Shown here one piece after another: positions 27,026 through 35,888 of a DNA stretch of 64,000 nucleotides. The notes under the pieces are model-generated. The model saw nothing but the letters and a program-made list of their open reading frames with translations, had not been told where the DNA came from and made no database searches. Position numbers and translations under genes: made by a program. Location: the NCBI RefSeq assembly GCF_013378445.1, contig NZ_JABXYK010000008.1:216872-280871 (forward strand), in the 5' to 3' direction. Positions within the stretch are counted from its first letter, which is position 1, and the number at the start of each line of letters is the position of its first letter. Source of the DNA: Mycoplana rhizolycopersici (GTDB lineage Bacteria; Pseudomonadota; Alphaproteobacteria; Rhizobiales; Rhizobiaceae).

Positions 27026-27051
27026 AAATGCCCGCCTTGCGGCGGGCATTT
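27026..27051 (-). terminator. Strong intercistronic hairpin between pump and TetR genes
   Basis: The arms AAATGCCCGCC and GGCGGGCATTT give an 11-bp perfect stem with a 4-nt loop. It lies between the stop of the RND pump gene and the start of the TetR gene on the minus strand. Only three T follow, so it may act as a partial terminator or RNA-stability hairpin lowering repressor expression. Confidence 0.6.
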
Positions 27052-27057
27052 CTCTTC

Positions 27058-30000
27058 TCATTCGCCAGCCGCCGGTGCCGCTTCCGCGGCCGGCACTGTC
27101 TTCTTCTTTCCATAGCCGAACAGCTTCATCACGAAGACGAAGAAGACCGGGACGAAGAAGAGCGCCAGCACCGTCGCGCTGATCATGCCGCCGAGCACGC
27201 CGGTACCGATGGCGCGCTGGCTGCCGGAGCTCGCTCCTGTCGCGATCGCCAGCGGCACCACGCCGAGCGTAAACGCCAGCGACGTCATCAGGATCGGCCG
27301 GAAGCGCAGGTGGCATGCCTCAATCGTTGCATCCATCAACGACTTGCCGTCCTCCATCAGCTCCTTCGCGAACTCGATGATCAGGATCGCGTTCTTCGCC
27401 GACAGGCCGATGATGGCGATCAGGCCCACCTTGAAGTACACGTCGTTGGGCATGTCGCGCAGGGTCACGGCCACCACCGCGCCGATCACGCCGAGCGGAA
27501 CGACGAGCATGACGGCAATCGGGATCGACCAGCTTTCGTAGAGCGCTGCAAGGCACAGGAACACCAGCAGGCACGAGAGGCCTATAAGGATGGGTGCCTG
27601 CGATCCGGACTGGATCTCCTGCAGAGACTGGCCGGTCCACTCGTAGCCGAAGCCCGGCGGCAGCTGCGCGACAAGCCGCTCCATCTCGGTGATGGCGTCA
27701 CCGGACGAAAAGCCCGGCTTGGTGTCGCCGCTGATGCGCACCGATGGGTAGCCGTTATAGCCGACGGTCTGCGTCGGTGCCTTGATCCATTCGACCGTTG
27801 CGAACGCCGAGAGGGGAACCATCCCGCCATTGGAGTTACGCACGTTGAGGTTCAGGAGGTCGGCGATCTGCATGCGCTTGTTCTCGTCCGCCTGGACGGT
27901 CACGCGCTGCATGCGTCCCGCATTCGGGAAGTCGTTGACGTAGGTCGAGCCGAGGTTGGTCGCGATCGTCGAATTGATCTCGGCGAAAGTCACGCCGAAG
28001 GTATTCGCCTTTTCGCGGTCGATCACGACGTCCACCTGCGCCGCATCCGGCATGCCCTCGAAGCGGACACCTGCGAGCACCGGACTCTGGGCCGCAAGGC
28101 CGAGAAGCTGGTCACGCGCCTGCGACAGCGCCTGCTGGCCAAGCCCTGCACGGTCCTGCAGGCGGAAGGAGAAGCCGCCCGTGGTGCCGAGACCCTGGAT
28201 CGGCGGAGGCGAGAGCGCAAAGCTGATCGCATCCTTGATCTGGCTCATCGCCATGGTGGCCCGCCCCGCGATCGCCTGCGCGGCATTCTCCGGCCCGCGT
28301 TCGCTCCAGTCCTTGAGCGTCACGAAGGCAAGGCCTGCGTTCTGACCGGCACCGAAGAACGAGAAGCCGTTGATCGCCACGATCTTGTCGACCGCCTCTT
28401 CCTGACCGAAGATCTTCTCGGTCTGCGCGATGACTTCGTCGGTACGGTGCCCCGTCGCTTCCGACGGCAGTTGCATCATGACGATGACGAAGCCCTGGTC
28501 TTCGTCGGGGAGGAACGAAGACGGCAGGCGCATGAACATGTAGCCGAGGCCGACGAGAATCGCGAGATAGATCACCATCACGCGTCCGGCACGGCGTCCG
28601 AGCCAGCCCACGCTGCCGCTATAGCTCCGCGAAGTCTTGTCGAAGCCGCGGTTGAACCAGCCGAAGAAGCCGCGCTTGGCATGATGATGCCCCTTCGGAA
28701 CCTGTTTCAGGAAGCTGCCGCACAATGCGGGCGTCAGTGACAGCGCCAGGAAGGCGGAGAACAGGATCGACACCACCATGGTCAGCGAGAACTGCTGGTA
28801 GATGACGCCCACCGCGCCGGGGAAGAAGCCCATCGGGATGAACACCGATGCAAGCACCAGCGTGATGCCGATGACGGCGCCGGTGATCTGCTTCATTGCC
28901 TTGCGGGTCGCTTCCTTGGGGGTCAGCCCCTCTTCCGACATGATGCGCTCGACGTTCTCCACCACGATGATGGCGTCGTCGACGAGAATGCCGATCGCCA
29001 GCACCATGGCGAACATGGTGAGCACGTTGATCGAGAAGCCCATGGCGAACATCACCGCGCAGGTGCCGAGCAGTGCCACGGGAACGACGAGTGTGGGGAT
29101 GATCGTGTAGCGTATGTTCTGCAGGAACAGGAACATCACGAGGAACACCAGACCGACGGCTTCCACGAGCGTGTGCAGAACCTTTTCGATCGACACCTTC
29201 ACGAAGGGCGACGTGTCGTAGGGGATGGAGTACTCGAGCCCCGGCGGGAAGAACTGTGACAGTTCCTGCATGCGCGCCTGGATTGCCTCGGAGGTCGCCA
29301 TGGCGTTGCCCGTCGGCGAGAGCTGCACGCCGATCGCTGCGGAAGGCTTGCCGTTGAGGCGCGTGCTGAAGGAGTAGCTTTCGCCACCCACTTCGATGCG
29401 GGCGACGTCACGCAGGCGTACGGCCGAGCCGTCCGCATTCGCGCGAAGCACGATCGCGCCGAATTCGTCCGGGCTGGACAGCTGCCCCTTGATGTTCACG
29501 GGTGCGGCGATCTGCTGGGTGATCGGGTTCGGTTGCGCACCGATGCTGCCGGCCGGAATCTGGGCGTTCTGCGCCTCGACCGCCGCCGTTACGTCGGCCG
29601 CCGTCATGTTCAGGCCGAGCATCTTGTCGGGGTCGAGCCAGATACGCATCGAGCGCTGGGTGGCAAAGAGCTGCGCGCGACCGACGCCGGGAACGCGCTG
29701 GATTTCGCTCAGAATGTTGCGGTTGAGATAGTCGCCGAGACCGATCGCATCCATCGAACCATCGGTCGAGGTCAGCGAGATGATCAGGAGGAAGCCGGAG
29801 CCGGCCTCTTCGACCTGTACGCCCTGACGGCGAACGGAATCCGGCAGCCGCGGTTCGACGCGGCTGATGCGGTTCTGCACGTCGACTGAGGCCTGGCTCG
29901 GATCCGTGCCGGGCGCGAAGGTCACGTTGATTTCGACCGAACCGGCAGCGCTCGACGTGGATTCGAAGTAAAGCATCCCGTCGACGCCGTTCAGCTCATC

Positions 30001-30198
30001 CTCGATAAGCTTGGTGACGCTCTGATAAGTGTCCTGCGAGGACGCGCCCTGGTAAGTAGTGCTGATCGAGATCTGCGGCGGGGCGACGTCCGGATACTGC
30101 GAGATCGGCAGCATCGGAATGGCTATGGCGCCGGCGAGCATGATGAAGATCGCCACCACCCAGGCAAAGATTGGCCTGTCGATAAAGAAACTTGGCAT
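27058..30198 (-). CDS. RND multidrug efflux pump, inner-membrane transporter (AcrB/MexB-like)
   Basis: A 1046-aa proton-driven exporter of full family length with 12 membrane segments. The N-terminal MPSFFIDRPIFAWVVAIF is characteristic of the HAE-1 group. The proton-relay pair is in LAIGILVDDAIIVVENVER, and the conserved Lys in GLSAKNAILIIEFAKE. The periplasmic porter and docking domains fill the two large loops. It exports drugs, detergents or plant compounds together with the adaptor encoded 11 bp upstream and an outer-membrane TolC-type channel that is not in the window. The adaptor, pump and TetR genes form one minus-strand operon. Confidence 0.95.
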   Translation of the reverse strand: MPSFFIDRPIFAWVVAIFIMLAGAIAIPMLPISQYPDVAPPQISISTTYQGASSQDTYQSVTKLIEDELNGVDGMLYFESTSSAAGSVEINVTFAPGTDPSQASVDVQNRISRVEPRLPDSVRRQGVQVEEAGSGFLLIISLTSTDGSMDAIGLGDYLNRNILSEIQRVPGVGRAQLFATQRSMRIWLDPDKMLGLNMTAADVTAAVEAQNAQIPAGSIGAQPNPITQQIAAPVNIKGQLSSPDEFGAIVLRANADGSAVRLRDVARIEVGGESYSFSTRLNGKPSAAIGVQLSPTGNAMATSEAIQARMQELSQFFPPGLEYSIPYDTSPFVKVSIEKVLHTLVEAVGLVFLVMFLFLQNIRYTIIPTLVVPVALLGTCAVMFAMGFSINVLTMFAMVLAIGILVDDAIIVVENVERIMSEEGLTPKEATRKAMKQITGAVIGITLVLASVFIPMGFFPGAVGVIYQQFSLTMVVSILFSAFLALSLTPALCGSFLKQVPKGHHHAKRGFFGWFNRGFDKTSRSYSGSVGWLGRRAGRVMVIYLAILVGLGYMFMRLPSSFLPDEDQGFVIVMMQLPSEATGHRTDEVIAQTEKIFGQEEAVDKIVAINGFSFFGAGQNAGLAFVTLKDWSERGPENAAQAIAGRATMAMSQIKDAISFALSPPPIQGLGTTGGFSFRLQDRAGLGQQALSQARDQLLGLAAQSPVLAGVRFEGMPDAAQVDVVIDREKANTFGVTFAEINSTIATNLGSTYVNDFPNAGRMQRVTVQADENKRMQIADLLNLNVRNSNGGMVPLSAFATVEWIKAPTQTVGYNGYPSVRISGDTKPGFSSGDAITEMERLVAQLPPGFGYEWTGQSLQEIQSGSQAPILIGLSCLLVFLCLAALYESWSIPIAVMLVVPLGVIGAVVAVTLRDMPNDVYFKVGLIAIIGLSAKNAILIIEFAKELMEDGKSLMDATIEACHLRFRPILMTSLAFTLGVVPLAIATGASSGSQRAIGTGVLGGMISATVLALFFVPVFFVFVMKLFGYGKKKTVPAAEAAPAAGE

Positions 30199-30209
30199 TA
30201 TTCAGGCCC

Positions 30210-31466
30210 TCACTTCGCCTGCTCGGTCGCATCGGCGGCGGGAGCGCCGTCAACGGCACCCGTCTTGTCGGCATCGTCCGCCTTGGGCGCTTCGGCGCCG
30301 GCAGCCGGCGCATCCGCACCGGCGGCCGCGTCTTCCGGCTTCCAGTCAGCCGGAACCACTTCGGCGCCGGGCTGCACCTTCTGGAAGCCCTCGACGATCA
30401 CCCGCTCGCCGTCCTTGAGACCGTCGGTGATGACCCAGCGCGTATCGACCGCGCGGCCGATGCGGACAGGCCGAATCCCGGCCTTGTTGTCGGCGCTGAC
30501 GACGTAGACGTTGGCGGTGCCGGCGCTGTCGCGCTGCACGGCCTGCTGGGGAACGAGCACCACGCCCTTTTCGCTGCCCTGTTCGATCTGCACGCGCACG
30601 TACATGCCCGGCAGCAGGTCGTTGTCCGGGTTCGGGAACTCCCCGCGCAGCGTCACCTGCCCCGTCGAGGCATCGACGGCCGCTTCGGAGAAGAGAAGCT
30701 TGCCCGGCTGCGGGTAGGCGCTGCCGTCGTCGAGGAGAAGCCGCACATCGGCGGAGTTGTTCTCGATCAGGTCGCCCTCTTCGAGCGCCTTTCTCAACCG
30801 TATCAGGTCGGTCGCCGACTGAGTGAAGTCCGCATAGACCGGATCGAGCTGCTGGATCGTTGCCAGCGCCTCGGTGCCGGTCGAGCTGACGAGCGCACCC
30901 TCGGTGATGAGGGCCCGGCCGATGCGGCCGCTGATCGGCGCCTTCACATCCGCATATTCGAGGTTCAGCTTCGCCGTTGCGAGCCCTGCTTCGGCGATCG
31001 CCACATCCGCGTCGGCCTGGGCAAGCTGGGCCACGGCGTCGTCATACTGCTGCGCGGAAGCGACGTTCGACTTCTTCAGTTGTTCCTGCCGATCTGCCGA
31101 TTGGCGCGCCTGCAACTGCACGGCCTTGGCGCGGCGCAGCGTGGCCTCGGCGCTGTCGACCTGCACCTGGAACGGCTTGGGATCGATGCGGTAGAGGACA
31201 TCGCCTTCCTTGACGATCGAGCCCTGCTGGAACACCCGCTCTACGACGATGCCGCTGATCCGCGGCCGCACTTCGGCGGTGCGCGTCGCTGCAATGCGGC
31301 CGGGCAGTTCGTTGATGATCGGCACGGTTTCGGCGGTGGCCGTGATCACTGCCACCTGCGGCGGCGGAAAGCCGCCGGCGCCCTGCGCCTGCTCCTCCTT
31401 CTGGCATCCGGCCAGAACGAGAAGGCTGCTCATCGTTGCAATCACGAAAGGTCTCGTCAAACGCAT
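30210..31466 (-). CDS. RND efflux periplasmic adaptor lipoprotein (AcrA/MexA-like)
   Basis: A 418-aa membrane-fusion protein. A lipoprotein signal (MSSLLVLAGC, lipobox Cys) anchors it to the inner membrane. It has a split biotinyl-lipoyl domain (RISGIVVERVFQQGS and VKAPISGRIGRALI), an alpha-helical hairpin between, and beta-barrel and membrane-proximal domains after. The C-terminal ~50 residues are an unusual low-complexity Ala/Asp/Glu/Pro tail. The ATG at 31466 has GGAAG six bases upstream; an in-frame GTG four codons earlier is less likely. It works with the pump encoded directly downstream. Confidence 0.93.
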   Translation of the reverse strand: MRLTRPFVIATMSSLLVLAGCQKEEQAQGAGGFPPPQVAVITATAETVPIINELPGRIAATRTAEVRPRISGIVVERVFQQGSIVKEGDVLYRIDPKPFQVQVDSAEATLRRAKAVQLQARQSADRQEQLKKSNVASAQQYDDAVAQLAQADADVAIAEAGLATAKLNLEYADVKAPISGRIGRALITEGALVSSTGTEALATIQQLDPVYADFTQSATDLIRLRKALEEGDLIENNSADVRLLLDDGSAYPQPGKLLFSEAAVDASTGQVTLRGEFPNPDNDLLPGMYVRVQIEQGSEKGVVLVPQQAVQRDSAGTANVYVVSADNKAGIRPVRIGRAVDTRWVITDGLKDGERVIVEGFQKVQPGAEVVPADWKPEDAAAGADAPAAGAEAPKADDADKTGAVDGAPAADATEQAK

Positions 31467-31573
31467 GGGTTCTTCCACAAAGAGGGGTCGGCGCTGGCCT
31501 GACGGTCGAACATACCGCCGGAAGGCCTTGAAATGATTCGATGCGGAAGGCCGGTAGGCCCCCGCATCGCAGC

Positions 31574-31598
31574 TTTACAGTCAGGTGTGTATGTTAAA
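31574..31598 (-). promoter_or_regulatory. Possible TetR operator of the efflux operon
   Basis: An imperfect 25-bp inverted repeat begins TTTACAGTCAGG and ends TGTATGTTAAA, about 110 bp upstream of the adaptor gene. Layout and sequence resemble operators of AcrR/TtgR-type repressors, which also have TTTACA-like outer arms. One arm has a one-base insertion. The assignment is an inference from position and symmetry. Confidence 0.4.
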
Positions 31599-31664
31599 TG
31601 CTGACAAAGCGCAACGCATCTATCGCGCTGCACAATCCTGATCACGAGTTTGTGATGAGGGTCC

Positions 31665-32666
31665 TCATAGTATGGCTTCACCATTTGCATTGAAACGATG
31701 CAACTGTCCGGAATTTGGCGTTGCATACACGATTTCATCCGCTTCGTAGTGGTGTTCCCCGAACAGCCGCGCCGTCAGCAGGCCCGTTTTTTCGCTGTCG
31801 AGATAGACGATCGTGTCGGCGCCGAGATGCTCGACATGGACAATCGTCCCCCTCCATTCGCCGGCCTCGCGCGACAGGCTCATGTGCTCCGGGCGGATGC
31901 CGATCGTGGCGGCGTCGCTGCGCCCGAGGCGGGCTGCATCGATGAAATTCATGGCGGGCGAACCGATGAAGCCGGCAACGAACAGGTTGGCCGGCCTGTT
32001 GTAGAGCTCCATAGGTGAGCCGACCTGCTGGATCACGCCGCCGTCGAGCACGACGATCTTGTCGGCCAGCGTCATCGCCTCGACCTGGTCGTGGGTAACG
32101 TAGATCATCGTCGCCTTCAGCTCGCGGTGCAGCCGAGCGATCTCGAGCCGCGTATTGACGCGCAACGCCGCATCGAGGTTGGAGAGCGGCTCGTCGAACA
32201 GGAACAGCTTCGGCTCGCGCACGATGGCACGCCCAATCGCCACGCGCTGGCGCTGCCCGCCGGAGAGTTCGGCCGGCCGCCGGTCGAGATACTTCTCCAG
32301 CGACAGCATGGCAGACGCCTTCTTCGTCCGCTCCTCGATCTGCGCCTTCGGCGTGCCGGCCTGCTTCAAGCCGAGCCCCATGTTGTCCTTGACGCTCAGG
32401 TGCGGATAGAGCGCATAGGACTGGAATACCATGGCGATACCGCGCTTGGCCGGCGGCACGGCGCTGACTTCGGCGCCGTCGATCAGGATGTTGCCCGAGG
32501 TCGCATCCTCAAGCCCCGCGATAATGCGCAAAAGCGTCGATTTCCCGCAACCCGACGGCCCAACGAAGATGACGAACTCGCCGTCCTTCACGTCGAGGTC
32601 GATGCCCTTGAGCACGTCGACCGGCCCGAAGGACTTGCGCACGGATTTGAGTTGCAGGGAGCCCAT
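31665..32666 (-). CDS. CUT1 ABC sugar transporter ATP-binding protein (UgpC/MsmX-like)
   Basis: A 333-aa ATPase with Walker [11 protein letters not shown]-loop [10 protein letters not shown], signature LSGGQRQR, Walker B LFLFDEP and the switch motif VTHDQ, then a C-terminal regulatory/TOBE domain (about 235-333). It energises the sugar importer formed with the permeases at 33741-35542 and the binding protein at 35889. It is the last gene of the minus-strand amino-sugar operon, 13 bp after the Gfo/Idh oxidoreductase. ATPases of this group can serve more than one sugar importer. Confidence 0.93.
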   Translation of the reverse strand: MGSLQLKSVRKSFGPVDVLKGIDLDVKDGEFVIFVGPSGCGKSTLLRIIAGLEDATSGNILIDGAEVSAVPPAKRGIAMVFQSYALYPHLSVKDNMGLGLKQAGTPKAQIEERTKKASAMLSLEKYLDRRPAELSGGQRQRVAIGRAIVREPKLFLFDEPLSNLDAALRVNTRLEIARLHRELKATMIYVTHDQVEAMTLADKIVVLDGGVIQQVGSPMELYNRPANLFVAGFIGSPAMNFIDAARLGRSDAATIGIRPEHMSLSREAGEWRGTIVHVEHLGADTIVYLDSEKTGLLTARLFGEHHYEADEIVYATPNSGQLHRFNANGEAIL

Positions 32667-32679
32667 CGTCGTTCCTTCC

Positions 32680-33744
32680 TTACAGCTTTACCGGCCGGCC
32701 GGTGCGCACGCTCTCGTCGGCGGCAAGGCAGATCCTGAGTGACTGCACCGCATCGTCCATGTGCCGGGTCAGGTCGATATCCTCGCGGATCGCCTTCAGC
32801 ACATAGGCCTGCTCCCGGTCGCAGAGTTCTTGGTGTCCCGGCTCACCGGTCATCTTCAGATCCTCGTCGGCCTTCAGAAAACGGCCGTCCGGCCCGGTCT
32901 CGGCATTGTGGAGGCGGATCACGGCGGTCTTGGTGTGCGTATCGATATCGTCGGACTTGGCGTTCGGGTCCATGACGATCGACACAGAACCCTTCGGCGA
33001 CATCACGTCCTTCACGAAGAAGGCCGTCTCCGAGATCATCGGTCCCCAGCCGGCTTCGTACCAGCCGAGCGAGCCGTCGTCGTAAAGCACCTGCAAATGC
33101 CCGTAATTGTACATATCCGGCGCGATCTCGTCGGACAGCCGCAGCCCCATGCCGCGCACCTCGACGGGCCTGGCGTCGGTGATCTGGCACATCACATCGA
33201 CATAGTGCACGCCGCAGTCGACGATCGGCGGCGTCGTCTGCATCAAGGCCTTGTGCGTCTCCCAGGTCGGCCCGCTCGACTGCTGGTTCAGGTTCATGCG
33301 GAACACGTAGGGGCCGCCGAGCTTGCGGGCTTCCGCGATCAGCCGCATCCACGAGGGATGGTGGCGCAGGATATAGCCGACGACGAGCTTGCGGCCGTTG
33401 GCCTTGGCGCAGGCGACCACGCGCTCTGCATCCGCCACCGTCGTCGCCAGCGGCTTTTCGACGAACACATGCGCGCCCGCCTCCATCGCCATGACGGCAA
33501 AGTCGGCATGGCTGTCGGAATAGGTGTTGATCGAGCAGAGATCGGGCTTCAGCTCCTTCAGCGCCTGCGGGAAGGAAGGCAAAATCTCGTAGCCGGTCAG
33601 CGCCTCCGGGAGTTCGACCTTCGAGCGGTTGACGAGGCCGACGATCTCAAAGCCGGGATTCTCGTGATAGGCGAGCGCATGGCTGCGGCCCATGTTGCCG
33701 AGGCCCGCGGAAAGGACGCGGATCGGGTCGGACGAATGGGTCAT
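32680..33744 (-). CDS. Gfo/Idh/MocA-family oxidoreductase
   Basis: A 354-aa NAD(P)-dependent sugar oxidoreductase. The Rossmann motif is [17 protein letters not shown], the conserved family motif VEKPLATT carries the catalytic-region Lys, and [10 protein letters not shown] matches the conserved His segment of the C-terminal domain. Substrates in the family are sugars, inositols or amino-sugar derivatives. Its place inside an amino-sugar importer operon suggests oxidation or epimerisation of a substituted amino sugar, perhaps before the MurQ or kinase step. The ATG overlaps the stop of the permease gene (ATGA), which fixes the start. Confidence 0.88.
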   Translation of the reverse strand: MTHSSDPIRVLSAGLGNMGRSHALAYHENPGFEIVGLVNRSKVELPEALTGYEILPSFPQALKELKPDLCSINTYSDSHADFAVMAMEAGAHVFVEKPLATTVADAERVVACAKANGRKLVVGYILRHHPSWMRLIAEARKLGGPYVFRMNLNQQSSGPTWETHKALMQTTPPIVDCGVHYVDVMCQITDARPVEVRGMGLRLSDEIAPDMYNYGHLQVLYDDGSLGWYEAGWGPMISETAFFVKDVMSPKGSVSIVMDPNAKSDDIDTHTKTAVIRLHNAETGPDGRFLKADEDLKMTGEPGHQELCDREQAYVLKAIREDIDLTRHMDDAVQSLRICLAADESVRTGRPVKL

Positions 33745-34580
33745 TTCACTGCTCCTGAGGTAATGCCGCGGATCAGTTGCCGCGAGAAGGCCAGATAGAG
33801 GACGAGAACGGGCAGGATCGCCAGCGACAGCGCAGCCAGAACCGCGTTCCAGTTGGTCACGAACTGGCCGATGAAAATCTGGGAACCCAGCGTGACGGTC
33901 TTGGTCGCCTCGCTCGGCGCCAGGATCAGCGGGAACCACAGGTCGTTCCAGATCGGGATCATGGTGAAGACCGCGACCGTCGCCATCGCCGGCCTTACCA
34001 GCGGCAATACCAGGCGGAAGAAGATCGCGTATTCCGACAGCCCGTCGATCCGTCCCGCATTCTTCAGGTCGTCGGAGACGGTGCGCATGAACTCCGACAG
34101 GATGAAGACGGCGAGCGGCAGGCCCTGCGCCGTATAGACAAGGATCAGCGCCGTCAGCGTGTTGACGAGCCCGGTCGCCACCATGCCCTGCAGGATCGCC
34201 ACCGTGCCGAGCCGGATCGGGATCATGATGCCGAGCGCGAGATACAGCCCCATCAGCGTATTGCCGCGGAAACGGTATTCGGACAGCGCGAACGCCGCCA
34301 TGGCCCCGAACAGGAGTACAAGCGCGATCGACACGACGGTGACGATGAGGCTGTTCTGGAAATAGACCGCAAAGTCCCCCTGCCCCAGCACCGTCTGGTA
34401 GCCCACCAGGTCGAAGGTCGACGGCGTCGGCAGCTGCATCGGGTTGCGAAAGATCGCATTGCGGTTCTTGAATGAGTTGATGATCGTCAGGAACACCGGA
34501 AAGACCGCGACCAGCGTATAGGCGATCAGGGCGGCGTGGACGAGAGCCGTACGGGACAGCGAGGCGCGTGCCTTGGACAT
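33741..34580 (-). CDS. CUT1 ABC sugar permease, MalG-like
   Basis: A 279-aa inner-membrane permease with six predicted membrane segments and the EAA motif near KNAGRIDGLSEYAIFFRLVLP. It pairs with the MalF-like permease encoded 11 bp upstream. The start at 34580 is chosen over the much longer open frame because the sequence ahead of it is a shadow of the upstream gene. It overlaps the oxidoreductase gene by four bases. Part of the amino-sugar importer. Confidence 0.9.
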   Translation of the reverse strand: MSKARASLSRTALVHAALIAYTLVAVFPVFLTIINSFKNRNAIFRNPMQLPTPSTFDLVGYQTVLGQGDFAVYFQNSLIVTVVSIALVLLFGAMAAFALSEYRFRGNTLMGLYLALGIMIPIRLGTVAILQGMVATGLVNTLTALILVYTAQGLPLAVFILSEFMRTVSDDLKNAGRIDGLSEYAIFFRLVLPLVRPAMATVAVFTMIPIWNDLWFPLILAPSEATKTVTLGSQIFIGQFVTNWNAVLAALSLAILPVLVLYLAFSRQLIRGITSGAVK

Positions 34581-34591
34581 GGTCGGCTCCC

Positions 34592-35542
34592 TCAGAACTG
34601 GTAGCGGCGGATGCGCCGCTGGATGACGAACAGGTAGAGCGAGACGCCGGCAAGGATGATCAGGAACATTACGGTTGCAATCGTTGCCCCCATCGAACGG
34701 TCGCCGAGTTGCAGCTGGAAGCCGAAGAAGGTGCGGTAGAGCAGCGTGCCGAGGATGTCGGTCGAGCCGTCCGGCCCCGCCAGCGCCCCCTGCACCGTAT
34801 AGACCAGGTCGAAGGCGTTGAAGTTGCCGACGAAGGTCAGGATCGAGATGATGCCGATCGCCGGCAGGATCAGCGGCAGCTTGATCTTGAAGAACTGCGC
34901 CCAGCCGGTGACGCCGTCGCATTCGGCAGCCTCGATCACCTCCTCGGGAATGTTGAGCAGGGCCGCGTAGATCAGCATCATCGGGATGCCGACATATTGC
35001 CAGACCGAGATCAGCGAGACGGCGATCAGTGCCGAATTCGGCTTGCCGAGCCAGGGCGCAAACAGCGACTTCAGCCCGACGAGATCCAGCAGGTAGGGCG
35101 AGACGCCCCAGATCGGCGACAGGATCAGCTTCCAGATGAAGCCGACGATGACGAAGGAGAGCAGCGTCGGCAGGAAGATGGCGGTCCTGTAGAAAGCAGC
35201 TCCCCGCAGCTTCGGTATCGACAGAAGTGCGGCAAGCGCAACCCCGATAGGGTTTTGTACCAGCATGTGAATGACGAAGAAGATGAAGTTGTTCTTCAGC
35301 GCGTTCCAGAAGTCGGCAGCCCAGCGCGCATCGCCAAACAGCGTCTTGAAATTGGCAAGCCCGACGAAGGCGGATTGCCCGTCGACGGTGTTGTAGAAGG
35401 AGAGCCGGAGCGTCTCGAACAGCGGCAGGATCATCACCGCGCTGTAAACGACGAGCGCCGGCAGCAGGAACACGGCGATGTGCCAGCGGCGCGGACGGCT
35501 CGCCGCCTGCATTTCGCCCTGAGAAAGTGTGGCATCCGTCAT
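34592..35542 (-). CDS. CUT1 ABC sugar permease, MalF-like
   Basis: A 316-aa inner-membrane permease. After a short cytoplasmic N-terminus come six predicted membrane segments beginning IAVFLLPALVVYSAVMILP. The EAA loop is IEAAECDGVTGWAQFFKIKLPLILP. The ATG at 35542 follows CGGGGAAAG. A 347-bp gap containing a MITE-like repeat separates it from the binding-protein gene, so expression of the permeases may be lower than that of the binding protein or driven from a separate promoter. Confidence 0.9.
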   Translation of the reverse strand: MTDATLSQGEMQAASRPRRWHIAVFLLPALVVYSAVMILPLFETLRLSFYNTVDGQSAFVGLANFKTLFGDARWAADFWNALKNNFIFFVIHMLVQNPIGVALAALLSIPKLRGAAFYRTAIFLPTLLSFVIVGFIWKLILSPIWGVSPYLLDLVGLKSLFAPWLGKPNSALIAVSLISVWQYVGIPMMLIYAALLNIPEEVIEAAECDGVTGWAQFFKIKLPLILPAIGIISILTFVGNFNAFDLVYTVQGALAGPDGSTDILGTLLYRTFFGFQLQLGDRSMGATIATVMFLIILAGVSLYLFVIQRRIRRYQF

Positions 35543-35713
35543 GGTTCTTTCCCCGCTGCCCCGACCGGTGGTCCGTAGCGCCCGCGATAAGCGGACGGCG
35601 CCACACGGCCGGTCCTGCCGCATGCCGCCTTGCCGGATGTCCGGCAGTGACGTTCAGCTTACACGTTTTTGCGCGGAAGACGCGGGCCTGGGCCGCAATC
35701 AACGGGACGTCGC

Positions 35714-35862
35714 GCGCCCCTCATCCGCCTGCCGGCACCTTCTTTCCGCAAGCGGGCAGAAGGACAGTTGCCGCGCCGTCCCCCGACCATCGTCGCGAAG
35801 GGATCAGCAATTGCTGTGCAAGTCCCTCTCCCCGTCTGCAGGGAGAGGGTAGGGTGAGGGGC
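35714..35862. repeat. RIME/MITE-like intergenic element, copy 2
   Basis: The element is about 149 bp, with the same left end (GCCCCTCATCCGCCTGCCGG) and the same right end (GGTGAGGGGC) as the copy at 25846-26050. The central part is shorter and diverged, and the internal hairpin is less perfect (CCTTCTTTCC-gcaa-gcgggcagaagg). It lies between the binding-protein and permease genes of the sugar importer. It accounts for most of this 347-bp gap; no gene is visible in it. Confidence 0.8.
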
Positions 35863-35888
35863 AATCGCCCTACCCGATGTCACAAGCC

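Noticed and set aside
26869..28740. A 623-codon open frame on the plus strand
   Set aside because: It is antisense to the RND pump gene, whose protein matches its family over the full length.
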